From Chara braunii (taxonomy: Eukaryota > Streptophyta > Charophyceae > Charales > Characeae): DNA of 32,857 nucleotides. Below are positions 1 to 11,379 of this stretch, piece by piece. The notes beneath the pieces were generated by a model that made no database searches, had not been told where the DNA came from, and was given only the letters and a program-made list of their open reading frames with translations. The stretch covers positions 2,021,690 through 2,054,546 of the forward strand of contig BFEA01000078.1 in NCBI GenBank assembly GCA_003427395.1. Direction: 5' to 3'. Made by a program: the position numbers and the translations under genes. Numbering within the stretch: the stretch's first letter is position 1; every line of letters starts with the position of its first letter.

Positions 1-36
1 TGTGTGTGTGTGTGTGTAAGTGTGTGTGTGTGTGTG
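1..36. repeat. (TG)n microsatellite
   Basis: Nearly pure TG dinucleotide run with one TAAG interruption. It touches the window edge, so its true length is unknown. Confidence 0.95.
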
Positions 37-71
37 CCGGGGTGAGGGTTGGGAGACTCTCCCCCAACAAT

Positions 72-74
72 CAG

Positions 75-138
<64 letters not shown>

Positions 139-179
139 CCAATCAATCGATCAATCAATTAATCAATCAATCAATCAAA
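72..179. repeat. (CAAT)n tetranucleotide microsatellite
   Basis: About 26 units of CAAT with a few substitutions. Open frames across it read Asn-Gln-Ser-Ile repeats only because of the repeat; I do not regard them as coding. Confidence 0.95.
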
Positions 180-196
180 AAACAATCAAGCAATCT

Positions 197-275
197 TTTT
201 TTTTTTTTTTTTTTTTTTTTTTTCACACACAAAAACGACCCTTCGAAAATATTTTTTTTTTACTTTTTTTTGTTC
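197..275. repeat. Poly-T tracts
   Basis: A T run of about 27 bases at 197-223 is followed by further T runs near 251 and 264. On the minus strand this would be poly-A, as at a retroposon 3' end, but no matching element body is evident. Confidence 0.85.
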
Positions 276-683
276 AAGGGGGTGGGGTCGGGATTCTGGA
301 AACCCAATCCGCAACCCTGATCCCCAACCCCCTCTCCCCTTGGCAGCCGCGGACCACGGCAGAATATGGTCGCCGCTATCATCACAAAAGCCTTAAATTT
401 ATTATGTAAAACGTAGCAATTAGGGTTTGACCTACAAGGCACAAACCAACTAGTTCCTAAATCAAAAGAATGGAATAAAATGACGACACTCAGGTATGGA
501 CATGATGCCACTATTCTATGCTCAACTTATGACGTAAAAGACATATTTTCCAACTAAGAAAATACATATGTCATAAACACCACACAATGGATACTAAGTA
601 TAGGGAAAGACAAAAGAAAAACCCATCTATGCTATAAAATAAGAGGAAAATATACAAATTTCGGAAAAGCAAATGGAACGTAA
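276..683. other. Intergenic, no supported feature
   Basis: AT-rich DNA between the microsatellite block and the reverse transcriptase fossil. Its last part may be an eroded upstream part of that fossil, since the same frame resumes after a TAA at 681-683. Confidence 0.5.
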
Positions 684-1433
684 GAATGGAAAAGAGTGAA
701 AATTGAGATATTATGTGACCTATTTTACTTTGCTATTCAACATGCATACTTCAAAGCACAAGGCACACTGCTACGACAAATAAAAGGTGTACCCATGGGA
801 AAATGATATAGACCACCAATTGCAAACATGGTTTGCACTTATGATGAACAAAAATTGCGTTCTCAAATCAGTATACATCAGAAACTCCTACATGGGATGA
901 GAATCGTTGATGATGTAATGATAGTAATTATCGCGAATTAGAACAACTTAGGAATTGAAAAAATATGTCTCAATTCATTTGTTAACTGTTATCACTCATC
1001 AGTAATATTGGAATTCATATCAGATGTGTTAAGTTCACAATGGAATTACCTAGAAACAAAAATCATGACGATGGATCTCAAACCACTCATGAAATGTACA
1101 CATAAACTTAAGAATGAAGCTACACTCCAAGAAAGGTTGCTAAGCTCTCTTTCTCTTCGGTCTATCCGTTATTTGAGGAGTGTCAGCTCCGTGAACACAA
1201 AAGTGTTGACAATCATCGATACTTTCCACGGAATGGTAACGAACATATATGGCATCAACGATTTGTCCGCCGTACTGGAGTTATATTATACCAAGCTAAA
1301 ATTGTTGAAAATACCCTTGGAAGACAACAGGACCGACAATTCTGGTCGTTATCACGAACAGTACCGACAATACAGTTCGACATATCTTCTTAGAGTTTCT
1401 AAACAAAAAAAACATAACACATCGGTAAAATAA
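684..1433 (+). pseudogene. Fossil reverse transcriptase (non-LTR or Penelope-like retroelement)
   Basis: One frame read through two stops gives a recognisable RT core. It starts with a segment ending YFAIQHAYFKAQG, then QIKGVPMGK, a PPIAN segment followed by a Cys and a DE pair, and the catalytic box RIVDDV, which corresponds to the usual Y-x-D-D. These are RT motifs 4 and 5 in the expected order and spacing. Downstream, codons from 1008 to 1433 stay open in the same frame (141 codons) and include a YLETKI segment of the kind that follows the catalytic box. TGA at 804-806 and TAG at 939-941 interrupt it, and a TAA precedes it at 681-683, so it is dead. No endonuclease, LTR or N-terminal part was found. 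Assignment to RT is secure from motif order; the subfamily is a guess. Confidence 0.75.
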
Positions 1434-2640
1434 AGTGAAATAAAATAAAACGAAAAAAGAAAATAACGCAAAAACAAGGATGAAAAAATGAAGTAACAAA
1501 ATGCTCCCCCAACAAAACATAGATAAAGGAGTGAACAACAAAAGTACCGAAGGTTGTGAAACAGATACGGCAACAGAGACATTTCCTCAAAATATTAAAA
1601 GAATCGTGCAAAGCGATGTCGAGCGCATCGGTCCAGCACCACACAAGGGCAGCGCGGGACCCTCCCGGCCGCGTCATGCAGGAGTTGGTTTTTAATCCTT
1701 CGTCGCAAATATACATGAAGCTTTCGCAAGGCCGCTCCGGCCGAGTGCGCCAGCCATACCTCTCACGAGCCCCTACGGCAGGAAAGGGCCTACGCAAGGC
1801 ACGACTTACCTCCACCTTACGGGAGTTGTCACCTCCCTTCGGTGGGCGTATCCCCGCCGAGCTATCAATCGACAGTACGAAAGCTAATCAGTTGCAATCG
1901 CAGAGGTGGACCAGCCGAGGGCGTTTCTCGTTCGCTGTAGCATAGGGGGTACGTGCGGTAATACGCCTCTATCGGACCCGCACGTGAATCGACATCTTGG
2001 AGGGCTGAGGTCCCAAGTGCGGCTCGTCGCCGGTTGAGTGAGACGCATCCCACACGCCACACGCACACCATTCTAATAACATAAAAATAAAATACACACA
2101 CACATACATATACACAAAACAACATAGAACAAACAACGCGACAACATTCCTAGTCCCTAAGTAGCCATCCCATAACTTTCCAATTCGGAAATCGGATAGG
2201 CATCGCGCGAGAGACTTAGTATAAAACCGCGCGGACGCAGGGCTAACTCATATCGACTCGCTATGCAAGCATACGCAAGCAGTCGCAATGGTGGTGTACT
2301 ATGTAGTACCCATACTCATACGATCCTCGTTAATCTCGAGGGGCGCATTCGACACTCAAGTGTCGGCTGACACGCGCCTTGAGGGTTAATTTCTCGACGC
2401 TGGACAACCGCTAAGTGCGGTTGAGAACCACACCCTCTTCTGCACCCTGCGGTGAGTGGGTGGTACACAAGTTCATACCCGTGGTGACAATCGTCTCTTC
2501 TTGCCCGGGGGACCAGCTCCATCATCTAGGGTCTGGAGATAAGTCAAGGGGTTTGACTTTGACGGCTGTCATGGACTACAACGTCCAACTATAGAACTTA
2601 TAAAAAACAAAGGATAAAAGGTGATCTCCCTTTTCTCTCC
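1434..2640. other. Non-coding stretch, unassigned
   Basis: AT-rich to about 1600, then GC-richer from 1620 to 2520, then AT-rich again. Short overlapping ORFs on both strands show no coherent protein. I compared the GC-rich part mentally with rRNA and saw no match. A TATA-like string followed by a GC-rich segment occurs at 2219-2235, but nothing downstream supports a promoter. Confidence 0.4.
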
Positions 2641-3360
2641 AAAATGTTAATCTGTTTAACATTTCTGCGCGATCATTGTAGGCCGCATGAAACACTCAAG
2701 ACATATATATATCACATAAATATAGAGGGTTATTAATATAAGACGATCACTTCTCACAGTCAAAGTGAGACTCCGCTCAGCCATATATATATGTATGCGA
2801 GCGCAGGCAGTCAAATCCAAAGTCCGAATCACCAAGCATACCTACAATCACATCAAAGATTCAACCAAAAAGTCCATGTACTACATGGGGTCAACTTCAA
2901 CTATTCTCTGCGCTCACACCCCTTGCTTTTAGCCATACAAGCTTCACTCTTTGTGCAACTCTCAAAATAAAATACTCAGTACTTTTCTTTAAATAGCCAT
3001 TCAAAATAAAGTCCGGGTGAAAACACAACAAAACATTTTAAATCACAAGACTAAAGTCTTTAGGTTGAGTGGCAGGAGTGAATTGGAGTTGAATCGTAAA
3101 CCGACGAATCGGCAACCGACGAATCAGCAACCGACCTGTTATCAATGATAACAGAAGATGATCAATCTAGGATCAAGATGAATCTAATCAAAATCCTAAA
3201 TCAAGCGATCGAGAAGACCTGTAACACAAGACAGGTCAATCCCCAAGCTAAGTCTATAAGTTCATGGAGAATAATCTCCATATCACGATCTCACTCAAAT
3301 CATCATAATTAACCAAGCCTAAATCTACCTCTAAGCAAGTGTCAAAGAAAAGGTAGACCT
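2641..3360. other. Non-coding stretch with small repeats
   Basis: Contains a short inverted repeat at about 2643-2663 (AAATGTTAA / TTAACATTT), TA-rich microsatellite fragments near 2702 and 2784, and a short tandem near 3102-3140 built on CCGACGAATC. No coding potential seen. Confidence 0.5.
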
Positions 3361-3361
3361 T

Positions 3362-4030
3362 TGGCAGAATCTCCCCTATACAGAGTGAATTGTTAAAATA
3401 ATAACCTGCCAAAATATAATCTAACTCCTTTAAACTAGAAAAATTTCGGCAGCGCTTCCCGTAGGAAAAGTGTCTTTCCAAAATTTATAATAACTCAAAT
3501 ATGAGAACAAAAACCATACCTTAATTCTAGAAAGTCAAATTTTATCTAACTCCCTGAATTAATAAATATTTGCGTAGCACTTCCTTTACAAAGGTACACT
3601 TTCCAAATTTATACTAAGTCAGAAATGAACTCAGAGAAAAACATGAGTTCAACGAAGACAAAATTTAACTAACTCCTTAGATTTATAGAAATTTTGGCAG
3701 CGCTTCCCGTAGAGGAATTGCTATTCCAGTATTTTTACAAAATTAAGTTCAGAATATAAAGTGGCTTTGACTTTTCAATGTCTAATTTTGTCCAACTCCC
3801 TGAATTAGCAAAAATTTGGGCGGCACTCCCTTTAGAAAAGGAGACGTTCCAAATTTTTACTAAGCCAAAATGTCAGAAAAGTTAGAACGTGAAAAAAACA
3901 AAATCTAACTAACTCCTTGGTTTTATAGAAATTTCGGCAGCGCTTCCAGTAGAGAAAGTGACTTACCAAGATTTATACAAGACCAAGTATAAATAAAAGA
4001 TCCCCAAAAATGCAGAAATTGATCTAAGTG
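3362..4030. repeat. Alternating tandem array, ~123-bp monomers
   Basis: Anchor words CTAACTCCTT or CTAACTCCCTGAATT recur at 3421, 3546, 3669, 3792 and 3909, giving spacings of 125, 123, 123 and 117. Odd copies carry TTCGGCAGCGCTTCC-like cores; even copies carry a variant (GTAGCACTTCC, GGCGGCACTCCC), so the true period may be a ~246-bp dimer. A related core, TTTGGCAGAATCTCCCC, lies just before at about 3361. The array is AT-rich outside the cores. Confidence 0.85.
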
Positions 4031-5400
4031 AAAAAATCTCAGCTCAGAAAATGCAAGAATTGAAACTAACTCCTATGACTCTAGCACGTGGCGAACAGCT
4101 AAAGCAACTACCTATCAACCGAAACTCTGACTAAGTAGTGCAATCACTCAATCACATGCAGGCTAAACCACAAAGGTAAGTGCTCTCACCATCCCCAAGT
4201 CAATTTAGCAAACAATAGTTCATAGTCTTTCAATGATTTATCCCTTTATACCCAACTTACAATAGGCCATAAAGCTAGACCACCCAAACTTATGGAACAT
4301 GTCTAGCTCAACCATGAAGTATACACAAACACAGAGAACAACAACTTTTCTCTTCTTTGAGAATATAACTAGGTCACCCTAGTCGTCGTGAACTGTTAAA
4401 ATATCCAAAATTTATATAATTATCTGCACTTAGTCTTTTGAGGTAGCATATAACTGAGTCGATCATCTTCAGCTCAAGACTCAGTCTGCCCCTCGTACCA
4501 CAAGTTTATTCTTAATTAATACTCTTTTCAGTTGGTGATAAGCTATAGCAAGACCACCCAAACTTATGGAACCATGTCTGACTAGCCTGTTCATAGATAG
4601 AATAATAGTGTGGCTAGGCCAAAGGGAAATAGGAGTTCAAGAAACTAGAAGGGTAACATATGCAACCCCGATGGAAAGAAGGATGTTCCGAAGCAAGAAC
4701 TCTAATGGCCATAAGCCCAATAAACACGGTGCCACAAAGATGTATCCAATGAGACGCTGAACTCGATTTCCAGCAGGTGCTGCTCCCCACCAATAGATGG
4801 AGCCTCCCTGACGGTGCTAGAGGTGTTTGCTCTTATCAGCACATCTAGCATCTGATCCGCTTGTTTTAAAAAAAAAAAGTATAGCCAAGTTAGAACCTTC
4901 TGGTTCCAGCATGTGCGATGTGTTGGATCAATACCACCCAAACTTATGGAACATGTCTTGGCCCTCAGCCTGGTTCATTTTCCTCACAGCCAAGGCAAAA
5001 AGAAATTGACAGAAACCCAAAGTAAACGAGGCCGCCAGACTGCCCAAACTTGTGGATTTGACTTGCTCCTGAAAAGTCAACCGCAAACAAGCCTCACAAA
5101 TCAGAGCAGCTAGACTACCCAAACTTATGGATTTGATTGACTCTCCACACAATCCAAAGATAAACACAACACTAGGCCTTCCCAAACTTATGGAACTGGC
5201 CCAGCCTTTGGTTGACCCAGTCAAACATGCAATACTGCCTTCCTCCCACTTTTCCCCAGATGCAATCCCACAATCTGCTTTCAGTCAATCAATGAAACTG
5301 AAACTGATATTGTGCATGCATTCCGGTACTCAGTCTGGTTATGTCCTGAAGAGAAAACAAAAATCATAAGGACACGCATGCATACCCAATAAGACTAGAG
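4031..5400. repeat. Non-coding segment with six dispersed copies of a 14-bp motif
   Basis: The word CCCAAACTTATGGA occurs at 4283, 4557, 4937, 5118 and 5181, with one variant (G for A) at 5043. The first three copies share a longer context (CCACCCAAACTTATGGAAC). Copies become closer together towards 5200. ORFs here are short, and the minus-strand one at 4928-5224 simply translates the motif as an SLGSLAA-type repeat. Confidence 0.8.
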
Positions 5401-5719
5401 TGGGGTAGGCAAACATGGGTGTAGTGGGTTATACAGATAAAGATGGTTTACGTGATGGTTTCCTGCCTCCAGAACCTTGCCTAGGTTCTGGCAGAGCTCC
5501 CGCAATCGGTGGGCTGACTCCCCACAAAGTCTTGTTGCGGTCCTACGGGTTGCAATCTTGCCTGCCGCCTTCCTCTCAGAACTGGATTAGACTTAGAGTA
5601 AGAAAGGCAGAAGATAGGGGTTTCAGACTCTCGAGATACAAGAAGGGGACAACTCAACCCCCAGGAAAGGGCCTTGATACCTTCTCTCCCCTGAGGGTCC
5701 CACAATGACAACCAATGTA
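5401..5719. other. Uncharacterised segment with weak ORFs on both strands
   Basis: A 97-codon plus-strand frame (5415-5708) and an 83-codon minus-strand frame (5481-5732) overlap. Neither resembles a known domain and there is no splice or codon signal that favours one. I leave it unassigned. Confidence 0.3.
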
Positions 5720-8700
5720 ACATCTTGGTCAACTTCTGACGTCAAACTGCCGAAATTAATCCCCTGACGATCTCCCAAATCGCAACACTAAACCCCTACT
5801 TGTCCAATCAGATCACCTCCTCGAGCCTCAACACCTCTCCTCAGCCCAACCGCAGCCGCACAGCAGCCTGTAACAGTCCTTAGCGCAGCAGCGGTACACA
5901 GTGGCGATCAGCAGCAACATCAACAGTCGCCAGCAACAGCAGTCAACGCACAGTCACGCGATCCAACAGCTATTGGTCCGCGGTGTGCAGCCAAAAGTAA
6001 CCGTTTGTGTCCAAATACACAAACACCCCAGCAGATCGTGCGGCCAGCAACAGCCGCAATACACAGCAGCTCTGTCTTTCACCAGCTGCTCACCCACACA
6101 CACCAAAAACCCATTCCCGTGTAGTTGCATGCCGAACCATCTTGGTGGTGAAACTTTTCAACCATCCGTGGCGTTGGCAACGCCGGCTCACGCCCAACCA
6201 ATCAACTCAGTAGCAGTACGTAACGGCGGCAAAAGACAACAGTAGCTGTCCATACCTAGTCCATAGACGCAGCAACTCGTGCACTGTCCCTAGACACATC
6301 CAGAGTACATAGTGGTAGTCAACAACAGCCACTGTGCAAAAAAGTTGGAGACCGTCGGCCCCACAATCTACCTTCTTCAAAGTTTTAATCTTTCCGCCCA
6401 CTGTGTATTATCAGTAGCAGATCGCCCCTCTTATCGTCTACGAACCGCCTGCAGCCAGACTCAGCGGGATTCAACAGCACTTAGGCCCAGCTACAGCAAT
6501 ATCCTGAGCAGAAACACAGTCCGGGGTAGCCATAGGTCTGCGGCCTAGAAGGCACAGCCTTGGTCGTTTCAAGGCGAGGCAACTATCAGGGATCATGGAT
6601 AGCACCGAGGTCTTCCATCCCAACCAATGCCTAGTGTGGATGCCGACTGAGCGGACTATCACCACTATCAGGTACATGCCCACGCAGACTCCAGTAGCCC
6701 AATCCCTTACACTCCCTGCACGCATTAGACCGCCCTCGCTGTTCTTAGCTCAGAGCAAACAGTTTCGGTCAGGCAAAAGTCCACTCACGTGCTCGCCTCC
6801 TCAAGATTAAGCAAGTCTCACAGTCTCTTACTCTTGCCACTCGCCTGCCCCTCCTGCCCGCTACTAATGCTATGTTTTACCAGCCAACAACTACAGCTAT
6901 GGACTACTGCGATGGCCGCCCGTCACGCACGAAGAAAAGCGGATGAATTCACTGGCCACAACCCTCATTACCGAGGCCTGATCAGGACTTCTGTAGCAGG
7001 CGAATTTCTTTCTCGGCTCGTTCTCACCTATACTTACGGAGGTATCTGGTCGATCGTATGACCAGATTCATGCATATCTCGGTGGCACGACAACTACGAC
7101 CGTTCAAATAGTTCGGCCAGCGTGCGAACTCAGTCGGATGTATCTTTCGAGGCGAGCGGCAACCCAGGTAGCAGGTACGTCTCCAATTCCTCTGCCTGCC
7201 TGTGGCAACTCCCGTAGAAGCGACGACGAGATAAAACGTGCGAATCTTCCGCTAAATAGCGAAAGTATACACTGCCATTCTTGTCGCCGAAAGCCACTCT
7301 GCCATCCCTCGGGCGCACCCCATTTTTGCCACTAACGCCCTTTCTGCTAACTTACTTCAAGTACTAGCTTCATATCTGATTTCACCCTCCCTGCGAACCA
7401 TAGTTTAGAGTCTTGCCTTGTCGACATTGGTCAAGAAACGACCGAGATCCGACACCCTTCTCTCCTCCCCTTTGCGATGAGAGGAACGCACGTAAGCTCA
7501 CCTTTTGCCTGATTCCGACACTTTTCTCTCCCGTCCTGCGAACTTATCCAAAAGGACAGAAGTAGCTGGCCAGTATTACGGCCAAGTTCAACCGTACACA
7601 TCCCAGCCATTAGGAGCAGCTTGTAATACTAACCGCGGCCTGACTACGCTATGAGCTGCAGATCTGAGCCCGCCATCATGGTCGCCTCGCCCAGTAACCT
7701 TCGCGTAGGGCTTCGCTTCATCGAAATCCGTCGAGGAACGACCGTGATTCACCATCTTTTAATTCCTTCCTCCATAGCTCGGCGCGGCCCCTCCCTATGC
7801 TAGCTCCTTCTACACTAATTCTCTCACTAATTTAACTTCTCCAATGGATTCGGCTCCATTCGAAATCCCCAAATTTGCATCTCTGTTTGTTGAAAACGGT
7901 TGAGAACCGACCGATTAAACTAAATTTCACTCCCATCTTCTTCTTCGCTTTCGTTACCTCGATGCACTAATGTTTCTTCCTAGCTCACTACCTACTAATC
8001 CAATGTCAAAACTAACCCCACCATCCAACTCGCAGCTATCAAAACCCTTCGGAACGCTTCTTTCCTCGCCTAAAACTGTGAATCATCGCGTGCACTGCCA
8101 CTTCTTTGTTGCGCCTCGGGTCACCATTTCGCCATCACCGATCGTCTTCACTGCCGTATGCACCAAGGGCGAACCCGCGCCCAGGTTCATTCGGCCCTGC
8201 CTTAGCACTGTCACTCCGTTCCCCCGCTTCACCCGCTGCCGCTGGCGCTCCACTCTGTTTTCCCGTCGTCCGCTCGCCCTTTCGGCGGCCCCGCTCCACT
8301 CTTCCAGCGACCGGCCACACTGTTGATGGGTAACCGTTCAGTAGCCCCAACGATCCTGAGGGAAATCTTTGGAGCTATCACTGGCTGACTCTACTAATCC
8401 CCCTCCGCCTATACCCAAGCCCGATGAGTGATTTGCATGGGCGGGCCCCGTCACAGCCTCTCCCTCCCGTCCTGCTCAGGCGGAGTCCGCTACCGCCTTG
8501 GGCTTCGGACAACCAGCACTCAGACAGGCAGTCGGTCACGGCACGGCCTGCTGTAGAGCTCAGCGTGGGTCTTCATGAATTGGGCCCGATGCGGCTCTCG
8601 ACGGTAGTAGCAAATTTCTACTAGGAACTTTGAAACCCAAAGTGGGGGAAGGGCACCGTGCGGCTCGTTCTCGCAGTCCACGGCCTGCCCCAGCTCGTGG

Positions 8701-9300
8701 CCTGCTACCTTTCCGCATCCCAATGGGCACGCGCACACTTTAACCTCCCACAACAAACTCACGGCTGGTGGACGGTATGCCCACAAATGGTCCGCGCCAC
8801 CCAGACTTCTTCCGACTCGGCACTAATCATCCGCCGGCCTGCATGCACATTGATTCCTCGGTTCATATTTCTTTTCAAGGCGATGGAACATACGACTTTC
8901 GCCAGCATTCCGAACACGCCAAACCCCGAACGGACCCGCCAAAAGGAGGCACGCGCTCAAGGCCCTCGATCGCCGTAACGGCCTCTAAATTAAACGTTGT
9001 CCAAGTCAAGGGACGTCGGAGCATAAAAATAACGACGATAATTAATAAACTACCTAGAAAGTTTTAATCGTTAGAGAACGACGGACGATTACCAGGAATC
9101 GCTGGTACCACTTCGACTCCGCTGACCGCAAAACATCCAAGGGGGATAGCCCCGCCGGGCGCTCAACTCCTCGGTCCCTTTGCGCTACCCCGACATTCCC
9201 GCGTCGTCGCCGCTCTGTCTCAATCCCTGAATCTCCCTGATGAAAGTCTGACGTTGTAACCAATAGTGCTAGGTCCAAGGCTGAGTCTATCGAAACATTT
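5720..9300. other. GC- and pyrimidine-rich region, no supported gene
   Basis: The plus strand is C- and T-rich and contains many short ORFs in all frames, none with a recognisable domain. A CAG/CAA-rich patch lies at about 5905-5965. A degenerate element recurs at 7430 and 7730 (GAAACGACCG, GGAACGACCG) and about 7900 (GAACCGACCG). This could be an old retroelement body or untranslated DNA; the sequence alone does not decide. Confidence 0.4.
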
Positions 9301-9819
9301 CCAAGTCATATTGTTGTCGATGTCGTCCTCCGTACGTACGCACATGTCATAGGCAAGCACATCAATCAACGAGATATAATCTTTTTACTCCTAACTTAAT
9401 CAGAAATAAAAATTGACCGGTGATTACGCCGACTCTCACAATAAAAAAATAAAATGATCGTGTGCACCTCAAGTTTGCGCGTCCACACACTCTCTACTAT
9501 AATCAGTCACTCAGTCAACGTAAACCATAGACTCAATTGCGCCTCGCGTGGTATACTTAGACTTTGGACCAAACTATTTTCTGTCGCTTGCAAAAACCAG
9601 GGCGGATACCCTTGTAAGGGAATTCGCACCGACAGGGATGTCGAATATAAAGACATGATCAAAATCCAAGTGAAGGCGAAATAAAATTTTCTGAAAGTAA
9701 GAATATAAAAGCATACGACCTAAAGACAAGGATCTTCGGAACACGTACCTACCAACGGAACAAATTGTTCTCCGAGCTCGTAAGTTAAACCGAGGCAACA
9801 CCCGGATAACGAAAGAAAA
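9301..9819. other. AT-rich intergenic, nothing recognised
   Basis: Marks a sharp change from the GC-rich DNA on its left. Only short ORFs (up to about 90 codons) with no family resemblance. Confidence 0.4.
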
Positions 9820-10215
9820 ATATAAATTCTGAAATTCAAAATTCATAAATACAGAAATAAATCACAAAGCATTCACGAACGAAGAAGGAATTCGAGGATA
9901 GGTACCAAAATATCTAAAGGGATATAATGACGTTATTTTCGAATTTCGATTTTCGGATTTTGTAATTCACATCGAAGAGAAGGAAAAAGAAAAAAACGAA
10001 AGCAAAATACCCAGAAGTTCCGATACAACATTTGGATGACAAAAACAAAATAAGAATTCTAAAATCCAAAAAGTCGTAAACAAATAAAATAATATTAACA
10101 AACAAAGAAGAAATTTGAGGATAGATACCAGGATATTTTAGGAATATAATAACGCAGTTTTCGAATTCTGAATTTCGGATTTTGTATTTCACATACGAAG
10201 AAAAAGAAAAGGACG
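9820..10215. repeat. Diverged ~222-bp tandem duplication
   Basis: Two AT- and A-rich copies, roughly 9820-10040 and 10044-10215. Shared landmarks in order are an AAATTCTGAAATTC-like word, GAAGAAGGAATTCGAGGATA or its variant, and TTTTCGAATTTCGATTTTCGG or its variant followed by TTTTGTA and TTCACAT. Both copies are non-coding. Confidence 0.7.
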
Positions 10216-10518
10216 AAATGGAAGGGTACCCAAAAACATCACGCGAGGACTTCAGGAAATATGAATACGCAAAACGTTTTCAGAGATGAACTTATCGACA
10301 CTTCACGACCACAAGAACATTAGCAGCAGCGATAAAAGTGCTTTAAGGGCAGAAGACACTATGTAGGTTCAGAGAAGGAGGATATTCTGACGAAAACACA
10401 ACGACAGATGCATCTGAAGAGTGAAAGTTTAACGACACGACGACGACATGATGATAAAAGGACACTATGGGGACTAGTGTTCAATTGGACGTCGGGGAAG
10501 TATTTGCACCAAAGGGTA
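10216..10518. other. Intergenic, nothing recognised
   Basis: The first 50 bases may be a third, truncated copy of the preceding duplication (GGGTACCCAAAAACATC resembles AAATACCCAGAAGTTCC). No gene seen. Confidence 0.35.
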
Positions 10519-10608
10519 TATATCTGTGTAGCACCGTGCTCGATTTTGGTGACCGAACCCGAAAGTTTAGGACCGAACGCGAACGAGCGCCGAAGCTCTC
10601 TGAACTCG

Positions 10609-10639
<31 letters not shown>

Positions 10640-10885
10640 CAAGTTCCCCAAAAAATCTGAAAAACAAATATGTTATGTAAAATAATGATACAAACAACTT
10701 TTGCCTTGGAGGTATGGTCAAATTCGTAACCAAACTCGAGTTAAATATAAGAAATAAAATTATTTTTTTTATATTTGTTTTTGAATATGTTCGGCCGAAC
10801 ACGTTCGGGTGGCGTTCGGCCGAACACCCGAAAATGTTTGGACGGTCGGAAAAGCTCCACATGTTTGGTGTGCTACATAGGTATA
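10519..10885. mobile_element. Putative MITE-like element
   Basis: The ends are an imperfect 16-bp inverted repeat: TATATCTGTGTAGCAC at 10519-10534 and the complement of TATACCTATGTAGCAC at 10870-10885 (14 of 16 match). Four bases, GGTA, lie directly outside both ends and could be a target duplication, though such a short match may be chance. Inside are an A run at about 10614-10639, several CCGAAC half sites, and two GTTCGGCCGAAC palindromes at 10789-10800 and 10814-10825. The 239-codon minus-strand frame across it looks like a shadow. There is no transposase, so it would be non-autonomous. Confidence 0.4.
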
Positions 10886-11379
10886 GGTATTGTTGATGAT
10901 GGCCGAAATGATTACCTAAGCAGAGAGGTAAAAGCGTAATCGCGACTAATGGTGTGAAATTGTTTTCATGTTCACTTTTTATTTTAATTGTAAAATGACA
11001 CAAAGAACTGAGGGAAAAATAAGCAAACAACGAGAAAACAATGGTTATATATGAAACCTGTTGAAGAAAATTAAACACAAATTTTCACCTCGAACGTTCA
11101 CAGGTACACAAGCTGCAAAAATGTCACTCAAGGATTGACAATCCACTTTGTAAACATGTCACTCAGTAAAACACGCCAACCTCATCAACAACTGATGAGA
11201 AGTCCAGGAAATGTCATACATTGTCAACATATTTTCACAATTGTCTACAATACACATTTTTACCCGGAATGTTCACACTAAGTGAACATGTCTACCTCAT
11301 TTTTCCAAACCTAGAACCTGAAATTCTCATCGACTTTCCTATCTAACCATGGACAAAATGTCAAATGCTATTCTAAGTC
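10886..11379. other. AT-rich stretch 3' of the peptidase exon
   Basis: No coding potential. Because the next gene is on the minus strand, this could hold its 3' UTR or a further 3' exon. I see no clear polyadenylation signal. Confidence 0.35.

Noticed and set aside
6-409. ORFs of Asn-Gln-Ser-Ile repeats
   Set aside because: Direct translation of the CAAT microsatellite and T tract; no evidence of a gene.
1640-2520. Possible rRNA-like segment
   Set aside because: GC-rich with conserved-looking words, but none matched rRNA helices or universally conserved stretches that I know.
4928-5224. Minus-strand 98-codon ORF with SLGSLAA repeats
   Set aside because: The repeats are the complement of the CCCAAACTTATGGA motif, and spacing is not codon-regular.
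5901-6245. Gln/His-rich plus-strand ORF
   Set aside because: Produced by a CAG/CAA-rich patch; no domain and no continuation.
7970-8350. Overlapping Pro/Arg/Ser-rich ORFs on both strands
   Set aside because: GC-rich composition lengthens all frames; no frame stands out.
10359-11078. 239-codon minus-strand ORF
   Set aside because: Spans the poly-A tract and MITE-like element and translates to Phe runs; no ordered protein.
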